In this document: one piece after another, positions 1 through 8,434 of the stretch
Position numbering within the stretch: the first letter of the stretch is position 1
How the letters are laid out: the number at the start of each line of letters is the position of its first letter
Position numbers and translations under genes: made by a program
Notes under the pieces: model-generated
Told to the model about the DNA's origin: nothing
The model's database searches: none
The model's input: the letters and a program-made list of their open reading frames with translations, nothing else
Assembly (NCBI RefSeq): GCF_006352475.1
Contig: NZ_VCMZ01000001.1
Coordinates: forward strand, 1,736,001-1,800,000
Direction: 5' to 3'
Source of the DNA: Acinetobacter pullicarnis
GTDB lineage: Bacteria; Pseudomonadota; Gammaproteobacteria; Pseudomonadales; Moraxellaceae
DNA: 64,000 nucleotides

Positions 1-642
1 AACCATCTTAAATCGAAAGGCAGTTGTGATAAGGCCACAGGTTTAGATCAAGATCAGAAAGATGGTCAAGGCTGTTGGAACCCAACTCGCGTCAAGCATG
101 TTGATGCATTAATTCAATGGATGGCAAAAAATCCAACACAAGCGCAACAACCAAACTACTTATTAGTTGGTGATATGAATAGCTATGCCAAAGAAGATCC
201 AATCTTGGCATTAGAAAAAGCTAAATTTAAAGTCTTGCTCAATGATGAAAAAGTTGGACAGGGTAAAACGGCCTATAGCTATGTATTTGGTGTCAACTCG
301 AATGCTGATGGTTATGGCGGTGCAGGTAACTTAGACCACGCCATTGCAGATCATAATCTCTATCCTTGGGTAAAACGTAGTTTTACTTGGGCAATTAATG
401 CAGATGAACCAACAGCCTTAGACTATAACGAAGAATATAAAACGCCTGAGCAAATCGAAGCGTTCTATCATGCCGATGCTTATCGTTCATCCGATCATGA
501 TCCCGTTATTGTCGATTTAGACTTTAATCCGCCAACCATCTCAGATGAAAGCAAAGGTGGCGGTGGATCATTTGGCGTGTGGTCAATCTTTGGTTTGATG
601 GGGCTTGCACTTAGCGCAGTATTGGGACGTCGTAGAAAGTAA
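1..642 (+). CDS. Extracellular endonuclease/exonuclease/phosphatase-family nuclease, C-terminal part, with GlyGly-CTERM tail
   Basis: The reading frame is open from base 1, so the gene starts outside the window; about 213 C-terminal residues are visible. The visible part begins with NHLKSKGS, followed by LVGDMNSYAKEDP and, near the end, SSDHDPVIVDL. These are the conserved Asn-His, GDxN and SDHDP motifs of the EEP metal-dependent nuclease fold, and the arrangement matches ExeM/NucH-type secreted DNases. After the domain comes a Gly-rich stretch (KGGGGS), one hydrophobic segment and a basic RRRK end. That is the architecture of the GlyGly-CTERM signal, which rhombosortase processes at the cell surface. 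The family and sorting call are inferred from motifs. The missing N-terminus would be expected to carry a signal peptide. The next gene is on the opposite strand. Confidence 0.85.
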   Translation, partial: NHLKSKGSCDKATGLDQDQKDGQGCWNPTRVKHVDALIQWMAKNPTQAQQPNYLLVGDMNSYAKEDPILALEKAKFKVLLNDEKVGQGKTAYSYVFGVNSNADGYGGAGNLDHAIADHNLYPWVKRSFTWAINADEPTALDYNEEYKTPEQIEAFYHADAYRSSDHDPVIVDLDFNPPTISDESKGGGGSFGVWSIFGLMGLALSAVLGRRRK

Positions 643-707
643 CGGCCAAACCGAAATGAAAAAGCAAGAATGAAAAAAGAGTTATAAATTAAGAATAAAG
701 CGTAAGG

Positions 708-734
708 CAGAAGCCGCTTAATTGGCGGCTTCTG
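708..734. terminator. Convergent hairpin overlapping the adeS stop codon
   Basis: A perfect 10-bp stem (CAGAAGCCGC pairing with GCGGCTTCTG) with a 7-nt loop lies between the convergent nuclease and adeS genes and covers the adeS stop codon. No clear T-run follows on either strand, so termination is plausible but not certain. Confidence 0.45.
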
Positions 735-1800
735 TTACACGTAAACGGATCTGAAAACAGCTTCCGCCTAAACTGCTTGATTTCGCATAGGTAATATAGC
801 CTTGATGGGAATTGACAATCGCATCGACCACAGCCAATCCTAATCCAGAACCACCTTGTGCTTTACTTCGTGACTGTTCTACGCGATAAAAAGGATGAAA
901 TAAATGCGCAATATGCTGTTCAGCAATACCTGGACCTTCATCCTCAAGTTGTAAAATCCAATCCTGATTGATTTTTTTGGTGGTGATTTTTAGTATTCCA
1001 GCATTGGCATAACGCGTGGCATTATCAAACAGAATACTTAAGACTTGTTCTAGGCGCTGAGTGTCGCAGTAGCATCGTTCATCCGTCAAATTGGCTTGAA
1101 TTTTTAAACCGGCCTGATCAAAACGACTTTGAAAATTATCAATGCTTTGAATAATGACTGAGTGTAAGGAACTAAAGCTGAAATTTAAATTCAACTGTCG
1201 ATTTTCAGCCAGACTTAAGGTTCTTAAATCTTCAATCAACAGTGAGAGTTGTTCAACTTGACGCAACAAATCTCTAAATAACTGTTCATCCGCTTCAAAA
1301 ACACCATCTAAAATACCATGCAAGCGACCTTGTAAAATGGTGACCGGAGTACGTAACTCATGCGCAATGGCAGCATTCCACATGGTGGTATTTTTAACTG
1401 AATTTTCAAGCTTTTCCGCCATGTCATTAAAATCTAGCACCAGACGTGATAGTTCAGACAGTTGGGATTTCGAATTAATTTCAGCACGTACCGATAAGTT
1501 CCCTTCGCTGATTTGTTTGGCGGATAGCGCTAGACTGCTAATCGGGTTGAGAAACTTTTTTGCCAGTTGAATACCAAGAATGACCGAGGTAATAAAACCA
1601 GAGGCACTAACAAAAAATATCCAAGTAAAATCCACGATATTAAAATAGTCATCGTCGAGTTGTTCTGGGCTAATGAAATTGAACTCAAGGGCTAGAGAGT
1701 AAATAAAATAAGCAGTGATAAAGGATAATAACGTGGTGATCAGACTGACTTTACCCATGGTTAAAATCAGCTGGCGGCTAATACTACTGCTGGTTTTCAT
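718..1800 (-). CDS. adeS: AdeS-like sensor histidine kinase
   Basis: Inner-membrane histidine kinase of the AdeRS two-component system, expected to phosphorylate AdeR. The 360 residues show two membrane segments (about 11-38 and 57-80), a HAMP linker (about 81-133), and a phosphoacceptor motif AAIAHELRTP with His147. The ATPase domain follows with the N box (LFDNATRYAN), DEGPGIA and GGSGLGLAVV. The stretch around the H box (HELRTP.TILQGRL.GI.DGVF) closely resembles A. baumannii AdeS as I remember it. The start overlaps the adeR stop by 4 bases (ATGA), so the two genes are translationally coupled. The adeRS pair is divergent from adeAB, the standard layout. Mutations in such kinases are known to cause pump overexpression; I cannot judge any allele here. 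Confidence 0.93.
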   Translation of the reverse strand: MKTSSSISRQLILTMGKVSLITTLLSFITAYFIYSLALEFNFISPEQLDDDYFNIVDFTWIFFVSASGFITSVILGIQLAKKFLNPISSLALSAKQISEGNLSVRAEINSKSQLSELSRLVLDFNDMAEKLENSVKNTTMWNAAIAHELRTPVTILQGRLHGILDGVFEADEQLFRDLLRQVEQLSLLIEDLRTLSLAENRQLNLNFSFSSLHSVIIQSIDNFQSRFDQAGLKIQANLTDERCYCDTQRLEQVLSILFDNATRYANAGILKITTKKINQDWILQLEDEGPGIAEQHIAHLFHPFYRVEQSRSKAQGGSGLGLAVVDAIVNSHQGYITYAKSSSLGGSCFQIRLRVTEAAN

Positions 1801-2537
1801 CTGGCTTGATCCAATCGGTAGCCGACACCACGGACATTGATTAGTAAGTTAAACAATTGCTGGTCTTCGAGTTTTTTTCTCAATTTGCTGACATGACTAT
1901 CGACCGTGCGTTCTAATGCATCCCGGTCAGGTAAGCATTGCAACATCAGTTCGCTGCGGCTAAACACCTTGAAGGGTTGTTGTATCATCAGCAACAAAAT
2001 TTTGTATTCGGTGAGGGTCAGGTTCAGTGGCAAGATCGCTTGAGCAGCAACATCTTCACTTTTGATAAAAACACTATGATTTTCAGTATTGATTTCAATG
2101 TTTTTAAAATACAAGGTGGTTGGGGCTGATTTACGAGCATGATGGGTTGAGCGTCTGAGTACGGCTTGCACACGTGCCACCAATTCATTGGGATTAAAGG
2201 GTTTGACCACAAAGTCATCGGCCCCCATCCGTAAGGCCATCACTTTATCAATTTCCTGATCTAACGCGGTCAGCATGATGACCGGGGTTTGTTTGCTGTG
2301 CCTCAGGGTTGTCAGCACTTCCCAACCGCTCAATTGTGGTAACTTTACATCCAAAATAATCAGGTCGATCGGGGTGTTGGCTTGAATTTCTAAGGCTTGT
2401 TGGCCGTTCATGGCACGCTTGACTTGAAAGTCCGATTTCTTTAAGTAGTTTTCGACGATATCGCCTATATCGTAATCATCTTCGACCACTAAAATCACTT
2501 TACCTTCATGGTTAAATTGAAAAGTTGGATGATTCAT
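1797..2537 (-). CDS. adeR: AdeR-like response regulator (OmpR/PhoB family)
   Basis: DNA-binding response regulator of 246 residues. The receiver domain (about 13-128) carries the acidic pair Asp20/Asp21, the phosphoacceptor Asp63 in LIILDVKLP, and the switch residues T (VIMLTALD) and K (FVVKPFNP). The C-terminal winged helix (about 150-243) contains ERTVDSHVSKLRKKLE and ends in INVRGVGYRLD. It resembles A. baumannii AdeR over almost its full length, by memory. It is first in the minus-strand adeRS operon and overlaps adeS by 4 bases. It probably acts at the direct repeat located between adeR and adeA. Confidence 0.94.
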   Translation of the reverse strand: MNHPTFQFNHEGKVILVVEDDYDIGDIVENYLKKSDFQVKRAMNGQQALEIQANTPIDLIILDVKLPQLSGWEVLTTLRHSKQTPVIMLTALDQEIDKVMALRMGADDFVVKPFNPNELVARVQAVLRRSTHHARKSAPTTLYFKNIEINTENHSVFIKSEDVAAQAILPLNLTLTEYKILLLMIQQPFKVFSRSELMLQCLPDRDALERTVDSHVSKLRKKLEDQQLFNLLINVRGVGYRLDQAR

Positions 2538-2653
2538 GCTGAGTCAGTTATTTAAAATTTGCTCTTAGCATACCGAAATGTCTGCTTTTGTTCATCCTCA
2601 CAATGATTTAAATCTGCCAAAGCAATGAGTTAAAAGCAAATGTTTCTCATCTC

Positions 2654-2670
2654 TCCACACATTTTCCACA
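2654..2670. promoter_or_regulatory. Putative AdeR direct-repeat operator in the adeR-adeA intergenic region
   Basis: TCCACA occurs at 2654-2659 and again at 2665-2670, spaced 11 bp apart and preceded by TC. A. baumannii AdeR is known to bind a roughly 10-bp direct repeat containing CTCCACACTT in the same intergenic position. The match in sequence, spacing and location is what I see; binding is inferred. The second half-site is slightly degenerate. Confidence 0.6.
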
Positions 2671-2735
2671 TGCTTGTCACTGGTGATACACATATACGGT
2701 GAATAATCCCGCAAGCAAAATCATAGGTTTGTGCA

Positions 2736-3902
2736 ATGTATAAGCAGCTTTTTTATTTTTTATCTCCCTTGTTAGGATTGGCTGTATTGAGCGGTTGCAG
2801 TGGTGAACAAGAACCTGAAACACCGGCAGCGGTTGCGGTTCAAGTCAGTGTAACCACTGCTCAAGTCCAGCCAGTCAACTTTATTGAAAACTTACCTGCG
2901 CGGGTGCAGGCTTATCGTATTGCAGAAATACGCCCACAAGTAGGTGGGATTATTGAAAAAGTATTATTTACTCAAGGCAGTGAAGTAAACGCTGGGCAGG
3001 CCTTATTTAAGATTAATGCAGAAATTTTTCAAGCAGATGTGAACAGTTATAAAGCCAACGTCACCAAGGCAGAGGCAGAAGTGAAACGTCTGAAATCCCA
3101 ATTAGCACGTTATGCCGAATTGTTGCCCAGTCATGCGATTAGTCGACAGGATTATCAAAATACGGAAGCACAATATCAGCAAGCCGTCGCAGAAGTCGCG
3201 CAAATGCGTGCCAATCTGACCCGGCAAAACCTCAACCTCCAATATGCGACAGTACGTGCCCCAATCTCTGGGCGTATTGGAAAGCTGTTGGTCACAGAAG
3301 GGGCGCTGGTCAATAGCAATGACAGCAATGCCATGGCGATTGTGCAGCAAATTGATCAGGTCTATGTCGACGTAAAACAGTCGATTGCAGAATATGAGCA
3401 ATTACAAGACAGTCTAAATCGTGGTGAATTGCAGCAAAGCGCCTTAAGTGCGGTAGAAATTTTAAATCAGCAAGGTGTGGCTTATCCAGTCACGGGCAAA
3501 ATACTGTTTTCAGATACCAATGTTGACCCAGATACTGGGGATGTGACCATTCGTATTTTGGTTAACAATCCCCAGCGTAAATTGTTGCCGGGGATGTATG
3601 TTCGAGTGCGTCTCAATCGGGCGGCATTGCCGAATGCGATTGTGGTGCCAGAGCAGGCGGTGCAACGTGATCTCAGTGGAAAACCCCAATTGATATTGGT
3701 AAATCAACAGCAGAAAGTTGAAACCCGCAGCATCCAATTGGGACAGTTCTATCAAGGCAACTATGTGATTCTCTCAGGTTTAAACGCGGGTGAACAGGTG
3801 GTGGTTGAAGGACACGAACGTATTATTCCAGATCAAAAACTGAAAATTGTGGCGTGGAAGGCACCAGCAGCCAAAGTGGCAGTCGTGGAGACTACACCAT
3901 GA
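2736..3902 (+). CDS. adeA: AdeA-like periplasmic adaptor lipoprotein of an RND efflux pump
   Basis: Membrane-fusion (adaptor) subunit that links the AdeB pump to an outer-membrane channel. The 388-residue protein begins with a lipoprotein signal ending in the lipobox LSGC (Cys21). It then shows the barrel-sandwich start (RIAEIRPQVGGIIEKVLF), a long alpha-hairpin with heptad-like Lys/Glu/Gln content (about 90-155), and the return strand YATVRAPISGRIG. The C-terminal part includes LLPGMYVRVRL, typical of AcrA/MexA adaptors. It is the first gene of the adeAB operon and its stop codon overlaps the adeB start (ATGA). Expression is probably AdeR-dependent through the upstream direct repeat. Confidence 0.94.
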   Translation: MYKQLFYFLSPLLGLAVLSGCSGEQEPETPAAVAVQVSVTTAQVQPVNFIENLPARVQAYRIAEIRPQVGGIIEKVLFTQGSEVNAGQALFKINAEIFQADVNSYKANVTKAEAEVKRLKSQLARYAELLPSHAISRQDYQNTEAQYQQAVAEVAQMRANLTRQNLNLQYATVRAPISGRIGKLLVTEGALVNSNDSNAMAIVQQIDQVYVDVKQSIAEYEQLQDSLNRGELQQSALSAVEILNQQGVAYPVTGKILFSDTNVDPDTGDVTIRILVNNPQRKLLPGMYVRVRLNRAALPNAIVVPEQAVQRDLSGKPQLILVNQQQKVETRSIQLGQFYQGNYVILSGLNAGEQVVVEGHERIIPDQKLKIVAWKAPAAKVAVVETTP

Positions 3903-6900
3903 TTTCGCAGTTTTTTATTCGACGACCGATCTTTGCATGGGTGATCGCGATTTTTATTATTTTGTTCGGTGTGCTGAGTATTCCAAAGCTCCCGATTGCG
4001 CGCTTTCCATCGGTTGCACCACCGCAAATCAGTATTTATGCCAGTTATCCAGGGGCAACCCCACAAAGCTTAAATGACAGTGTGGTGGCATTGATCGAAA
4101 AAGAACTGTCTGGGGTAAAGAACTTACTCTATTACAGTGCGTCTTCAGATGCCTCCGGCATGGCCAGTATTTCTGCGACCTTTAAACCGGGTACCGATCC
4201 GGAAATGGCACAGGTTGATGTACAAAATAAGTTAAAAAGTATTGAGTCACGGCTTCCTCAAGCGGTTCGGCAGCAAGGCTTAACCATTGAGGCTGCTTCA
4301 TCTGGCTTTTTAATGATGGTTGGCCTGCATTCACCTACGAATCAATATTCTGAAATCGATTTAAGTGATTACTTGGTTCGTAATGTGGTTGAGGAAATCA
4401 AACGAGTCGAAGGTGTTGGACGTATTGAAGCCTTTGGTGCTGAAAAAGCCATGCGAATTTGGGTTGATCCCAATCGTTTGGTGGCCTATCAATTGTCAAT
4501 GCGGGATGTCAGTCAAGCCATTAAAAAGCAAAATACACCGATTTCACCGGGACGTGTTGGTGATTTACCAGCCATTCAGGGACAAATGATTAGTCTGCCA
4601 TTGACTGCACAGGGGCAACTGACCACGGTAGAAGAATTCAAAAACATTAGTTTACGATCTAACAACGCTGGGGCCAAAGTGCGACTTGCCGATGTGGCCG
4701 AGGTTGAACTGGGTGCACAAAGTTATAGTTTCTCAATTTTAGAAAATGGCAAGCCTGCCACGGCCATGGCGATTCAGATGAGTCCCGGTGGCAATGCGGT
4801 AAAAACCTCAGAAGCGGTTAGAGCCAAAGTTGAAGAACTGAGCCAGTCTTTGCCCAAAGGCATGCAATATTCGATTCCCTATGACACTGCGCCGTTTGTA
4901 AAAGTGTCGATTGGAAAGGTGATCACGACGTTGCTTGAGGCAATGCTGTTGGTATTCATTGTGATGTATGTGTTTTTACACAATATTCGCTATACCTTGA
5001 TTCCATCCATCGTGGCACCGATTGCACTGCTCGGAACGCTGGCGGTGATGTTGCTGTTTGGCTTTTCGATCAACGTACTCACCATGTTTGGCATGGTCTT
5101 GGCCATCGGGATCATTGTTGATGATGCGATTGTGGTAATCGAAAATGTAGAACGTATTATGGTGACAGAGGGCCTAAGTCCTGTCGAGGCAACCTCCAAA
5201 GCCATGACCGAAATTTCCAGTCCGATTATTGGGATTACCTTGGTACTGGCTGCAGTATTTTTGCCGATGGCCTTTGCCAGTGGTTCAGTCGGCATTATTT
5301 ACCGTCAATTTACAGTAACCATGTCGGTCTCGATTTTATTCTCGGCATTTTTGGCACTGACCCTGACCCCGGCACTGTGTGCCACCATGCTAAAACCAAT
5401 TGATGCCAACCATCAAAAGAAAGGTTTTTTTGCTTGGTTTGATCGTAGCTTTGAACGTTTTAACCGTAAATATGAAGTGCTGTTACTCAAATTACTGCGC
5501 TATATTTTGCCTATGATGGCGGTTTTTGTGGTGCTTACGGGCGCAACGGTGATGTTATTTAAATTAATTCCAACGGCATTTTTACCCGAAGAAGATCAAG
5601 GTTCATTCATTACCTCTTTTCAATTGCCAGCAGATGCAAGCCAGCAACGTACTTTAGCCGCCGTGACCCGCTTTGAGCAGCATCTAAAAACACGTGAAGC
5701 GATTCAGGACAATATTTCGGTACTGGGTTTTGGCTTTAGTGGTTCAGGACAAAATACCGCGATTGCCTTTACCAATTTAAAAGATTTTAAACTGCGTCAA
5801 TCAACAGCAGCAGATGAAGTTGCTGCGACAACTGTGGCTATGCAAGCAAGCAATGAAGGCATGATTATGTCGGTATTGCCACCGGCGATTGAGGAAATGG
5901 GCTCTACGTCTGGTTTTAGTTTACGTTTACAAGACCGTGCCAATATTGGGATGGCTGCTTTATATCAAGCCCAAGCACAGTTATTGGCATTGGCAGCCCA
6001 GAGTGACAAGCTGGCACAGGTTTATCCTGATGGTTTAGCGCCAGGCAATAACGTGGATTTGAAAATTGACCGCGATAAAGCCGAAGCTTTGGGCGTCAGT
6101 TTTGATGACGTGACGGACACCATTTCGACTGCGATGGGTTCGATGTATATCAATGACTTTCCAAACCAAGGTCGGATGCAACAGGTGATTATGCAAGTCG
6201 ATAGCAAATCTCGAATGCGTCCAGAAGATATTTTAAATCTTAGCGTCAGCAGCAATAGTGGAAAACTGGTCAAATTGGCAGAAATCGTGACACCTGTTTG
6301 GACCCAATCCGCGCAACAATTCAACCGCTATAATGGTAGACCTTCGCTCAATATTGCTGGTGAGGGTGCAGCAGGCGTATCGACCGGTGCGGTAATGTTG
6401 GAAATGGAGCGCTTAATTAAACAGCTGCCTAAAGGCGTGGGCTTTGAATGGAGCGGTCAGTCTTTACAGGAGAAGCAGTCTGAATCACAAACCAATTTCC
6501 TGTTGGGATTATCAATGTTGGTGGTGTTCTTGGTTCTTGCCGCACTCTATGAAAGCTGGTCGATTCCGGTGTCAGTGATGTTGGTGGTTCCACTTGGTAT
6601 TCTCGGTGCGGTGTTGGCTTTGCTCATCCGTGGCCTGCCCAATGACATTTTCTTTAAAGTGGGTTTGATTACGATTATTGGTTTATCGGCAAAGAATGCC
6701 ATTTTAATTGTTGAATTTGCCAAGATGCTAAAAGAGGAAGGTATGACCTTGATTGAAGCCACTGTCGCTGCCGCCAAATTGCGTTTACGCCCGATTTTAA
6801 TGACCTCATTGGCATTTACCTGTGGCGTGATTCCTTTGGTATTTGCCACTGGAGCCAGTTCGGAAACTCAGCATGCGATTGGTACGGGGGTATTTGGCGG

Positions 6901-7000
6901 CATGATCAGCGCGACCATCTTGGCTATCTTTTTTGTGCCAGTGTTCTTTGTGTTTGTCTTAGGGATGGTTGAAAAGATTGCAGCCAAACGCAAGAAATAG
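3899..7000 (+). CDS. adeB: AdeB-like RND multidrug efflux transporter
   Basis: Inner-membrane proton-driven pump of the HAE1 RND family, 1033 residues, expected to expel drugs such as aminoglycosides, tetracyclines and tigecycline as AdeB does. It starts MISQFFIRRPIFAWVIAI. I chose the ATG at 3899 because it forms an ATGA overlap with adeA and matches the usual N-terminus; an upstream in-frame start would add residues absent from the family. Visible landmarks are the proton-relay motif in TM4 (IGIIVDDAIVVIENVER, with two adjacent Asp), FLPEEDQGSF, the second porter repeat, and GLSAKNAILIVEFAK in TM10. Similarity to AdeB is strong throughout. No adeC outer-membrane gene follows; the next gene is unrelated, so the pump must borrow a channel encoded elsewhere. 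Confidence 0.95.
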   Translation: MISQFFIRRPIFAWVIAIFIILFGVLSIPKLPIARFPSVAPPQISIYASYPGATPQSLNDSVVALIEKELSGVKNLLYYSASSDASGMASISATFKPGTDPEMAQVDVQNKLKSIESRLPQAVRQQGLTIEAASSGFLMMVGLHSPTNQYSEIDLSDYLVRNVVEEIKRVEGVGRIEAFGAEKAMRIWVDPNRLVAYQLSMRDVSQAIKKQNTPISPGRVGDLPAIQGQMISLPLTAQGQLTTVEEFKNISLRSNNAGAKVRLADVAEVELGAQSYSFSILENGKPATAMAIQMSPGGNAVKTSEAVRAKVEELSQSLPKGMQYSIPYDTAPFVKVSIGKVITTLLEAMLLVFIVMYVFLHNIRYTLIPSIVAPIALLGTLAVMLLFGFSINVLTMFGMVLAIGIIVDDAIVVIENVERIMVTEGLSPVEATSKAMTEISSPIIGITLVLAAVFLPMAFASGSVGIIYRQFTVTMSVSILFSAFLALTLTPALCATMLKPIDANHQKKGFFAWFDRSFERFNRKYEVLLLKLLRYILPMMAVFVVLTGATVMLFKLIPTAFLPEEDQGSFITSFQLPADASQQRTLAAVTRFEQHLKTREAIQDNISVLGFGFSGSGQNTAIAFTNLKDFKLRQSTAADEVAATTVAMQASNEGMIMSVLPPAIEEMGSTSGFSLRLQDRANIGMAALYQAQAQLLALAAQSDKLAQVYPDGLAPGNNVDLKIDRDKAEALGVSFDDVTDTISTAMGSMYINDFPNQGRMQQVIMQVDSKSRMRPEDILNLSVSSNSGKLVKLAEIVTPVWTQSAQQFNRYNGRPSLNIAGEGAAGVSTGAVMLEMERLIKQLPKGVGFEWSGQSLQEKQSESQTNFLLGLSMLVVFLVLAALYESWSIPVSVMLVVPLGILGAVLALLIRGLPNDIFFKVGLITIIGLSAKNAILIVEFAKMLKEEGMTLIEATVAAAKLRLRPILMTSLAFTCGVIPLVFATGASSETQHAIGTGVFGGMISATILAIFFVPVFFVFVLGMVEKIAAKRKK

Positions 7001-7012
7001 CCGGTGATTGAG

Positions 7013-7031
7013 TGAGGGGCTTGGCCCCTCA
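7013..7031 (+). terminator. Hairpin after adeB
   Basis: A perfect 8-bp stem (TGAGGGGC with GCCCCTCA) and a TTG loop begin 12 bases after the adeB stop. It lacks a downstream T-run, so it may be a weak or Rho-assisted terminator or a 3'-end stabiliser. Confidence 0.5.
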
Positions 7032-7160
7032 TCGAACAGTCTGCCTCCTCCCTCAATAAGGCAAAGACGAGGGAAATAGGGGAAACACGACGGTGCTTGG
7101 TTAATTGAGCTGCGTGTTAAAAACCACGACTTTCATGTGATGATCCAAGTTGAGTTGTTT

Positions 7161-8342
7161 ATGTCCACAAGTAACTATTCTTTAGAAAGACAGTCGTTCC
7201 TTGATGTATTACGTGGCTTTGCCTTATTTGGTATTTTAATCGTCAATATTATGGCTTTTTCTTCTGCTTACTATGCTTCTGGGATTGCAAATCCGTTGCA
7301 AAACAGCCTGTGGGAAGATGCCGTTACTTTTAGTATTGCGACGTTATTTGAGACCAAGTTTTATTTGTTATTTTCATTCTTGTTTGGTTATAGCTTTAGC
7401 ATTCAAATGATCTCTGCTGAAAAAAAGCAGAAGCCATTTAAAGTACTGTTTATGCGACGTTTATTGGGGTTGTTTTGCATTGGATTAATTCATGCATTGT
7501 TGCTATATCACGGCGATATCCTCAGTACCTATGCTTTGATGGGAATATTGTTATTGGCGCTGCGCCATCAAACGGATCGTGTGTTAATGGGCTGTGCGAT
7601 CACCTTGATTTGCCTCACCACTTTGCTGTGGTTACTGTTGGCTTGGATGACATCACCGATTCCTGATCCGATCAACTTGGTTTTGCAAATAGAATCGGTA
7701 CAACACCAATATCTGTTAGATTGGTCTACTTTAATTGCACAGCATTGGCGGGGGTTGCAAGGGGTATGGGTGATTACCCTGATGATGCAAGCACCGATTG
7801 CCTTGGCGATGTTCTGCTTTGGTTTTATCGCAGGTCGACGCCAGTTGTTTTTAAATCTTGAGCATTATCAGCTTTATTTTCCAAGAGTACGCAGATTGGC
7901 GGGCCAAGTTGCTTTACCCGTAGGGGTATTTTATGGCTATGCCAGTACTTTTCAGCCCGGCTCAGCACTAGAGATTTTTGCGCTGGCTTTAACGATTTTG
8001 AGTGCACCTCTGCTGAGTGCAGGCTATGCAGTTTGTTTGCTTAAACTTTATCAAACCAAATATTTGCATAAAGTTTTTGCTTTACTTGCCAGTGCTGGGC
8101 GGATGGCGTTGACCAACTATATCCTGCAGTCGATCATTTGTACTTATCTGTTTTTTGGGGTGGGTTTCGGTTGGATGGGGCAGTTAACACCAAGTCAAAC
8201 CGTCGCTATTGCATTTAGTATTTTTATTTTTCAATGTGGATTGAGTCACTTATGGTTGCGTTATTTCTCCTACGGGCCATTGGAATGGGGACTGAGATGT
8301 TTTACCTATCTTAAATTTTTTCCTTGGCTGAGGCGAAAATAG
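7161..8342 (+). CDS. DUF418-family multipass membrane protein
   Basis: Inner-membrane protein of unknown function, about 393 residues. The N-terminus has the family hallmark FLDVLRGFALFGILIVNI. This is followed by about eight to ten hydrophobic segments, a FSFLFGYSFSIQM motif, RRLLGLFCIGLIHALLLYHGDIL, and a C-terminal GRMALTNYILQSIICTYLFFG block. These match DUF418 proteins (YeiB-like). I chose the ATG at 7161 because it puts the family motif about 15 residues in; GTG or ATG starts at 7137/7140 are possible and would add seven or eight residues. It stands alone downstream of adeAB behind a hairpin. No function should be read from its position. Confidence 0.85.
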   Translation: MSTSNYSLERQSFLDVLRGFALFGILIVNIMAFSSAYYASGIANPLQNSLWEDAVTFSIATLFETKFYLLFSFLFGYSFSIQMISAEKKQKPFKVLFMRRLLGLFCIGLIHALLLYHGDILSTYALMGILLLALRHQTDRVLMGCAITLICLTTLLWLLLAWMTSPIPDPINLVLQIESVQHQYLLDWSTLIAQHWRGLQGVWVITLMMQAPIALAMFCFGFIAGRRQLFLNLEHYQLYFPRVRRLAGQVALPVGVFYGYASTFQPGSALEIFALALTILSAPLLSAGYAVCLLKLYQTKYLHKVFALLASAGRMALTNYILQSIICTYLFFGVGFGWMGQLTPSQTVAIAFSIFIFQCGLSHLWLRYFSYGPLEWGLRCFTYLKFFPWLRRK

Positions 8343-8434
8343 AGCTCACTTAAGCCAGCAGAAGCATCAATCTTCATGCATACATAAATGCCTCCCTCCA
8401 AATCAGAGAGAAGGCGGTCATACTGATGGAGATT

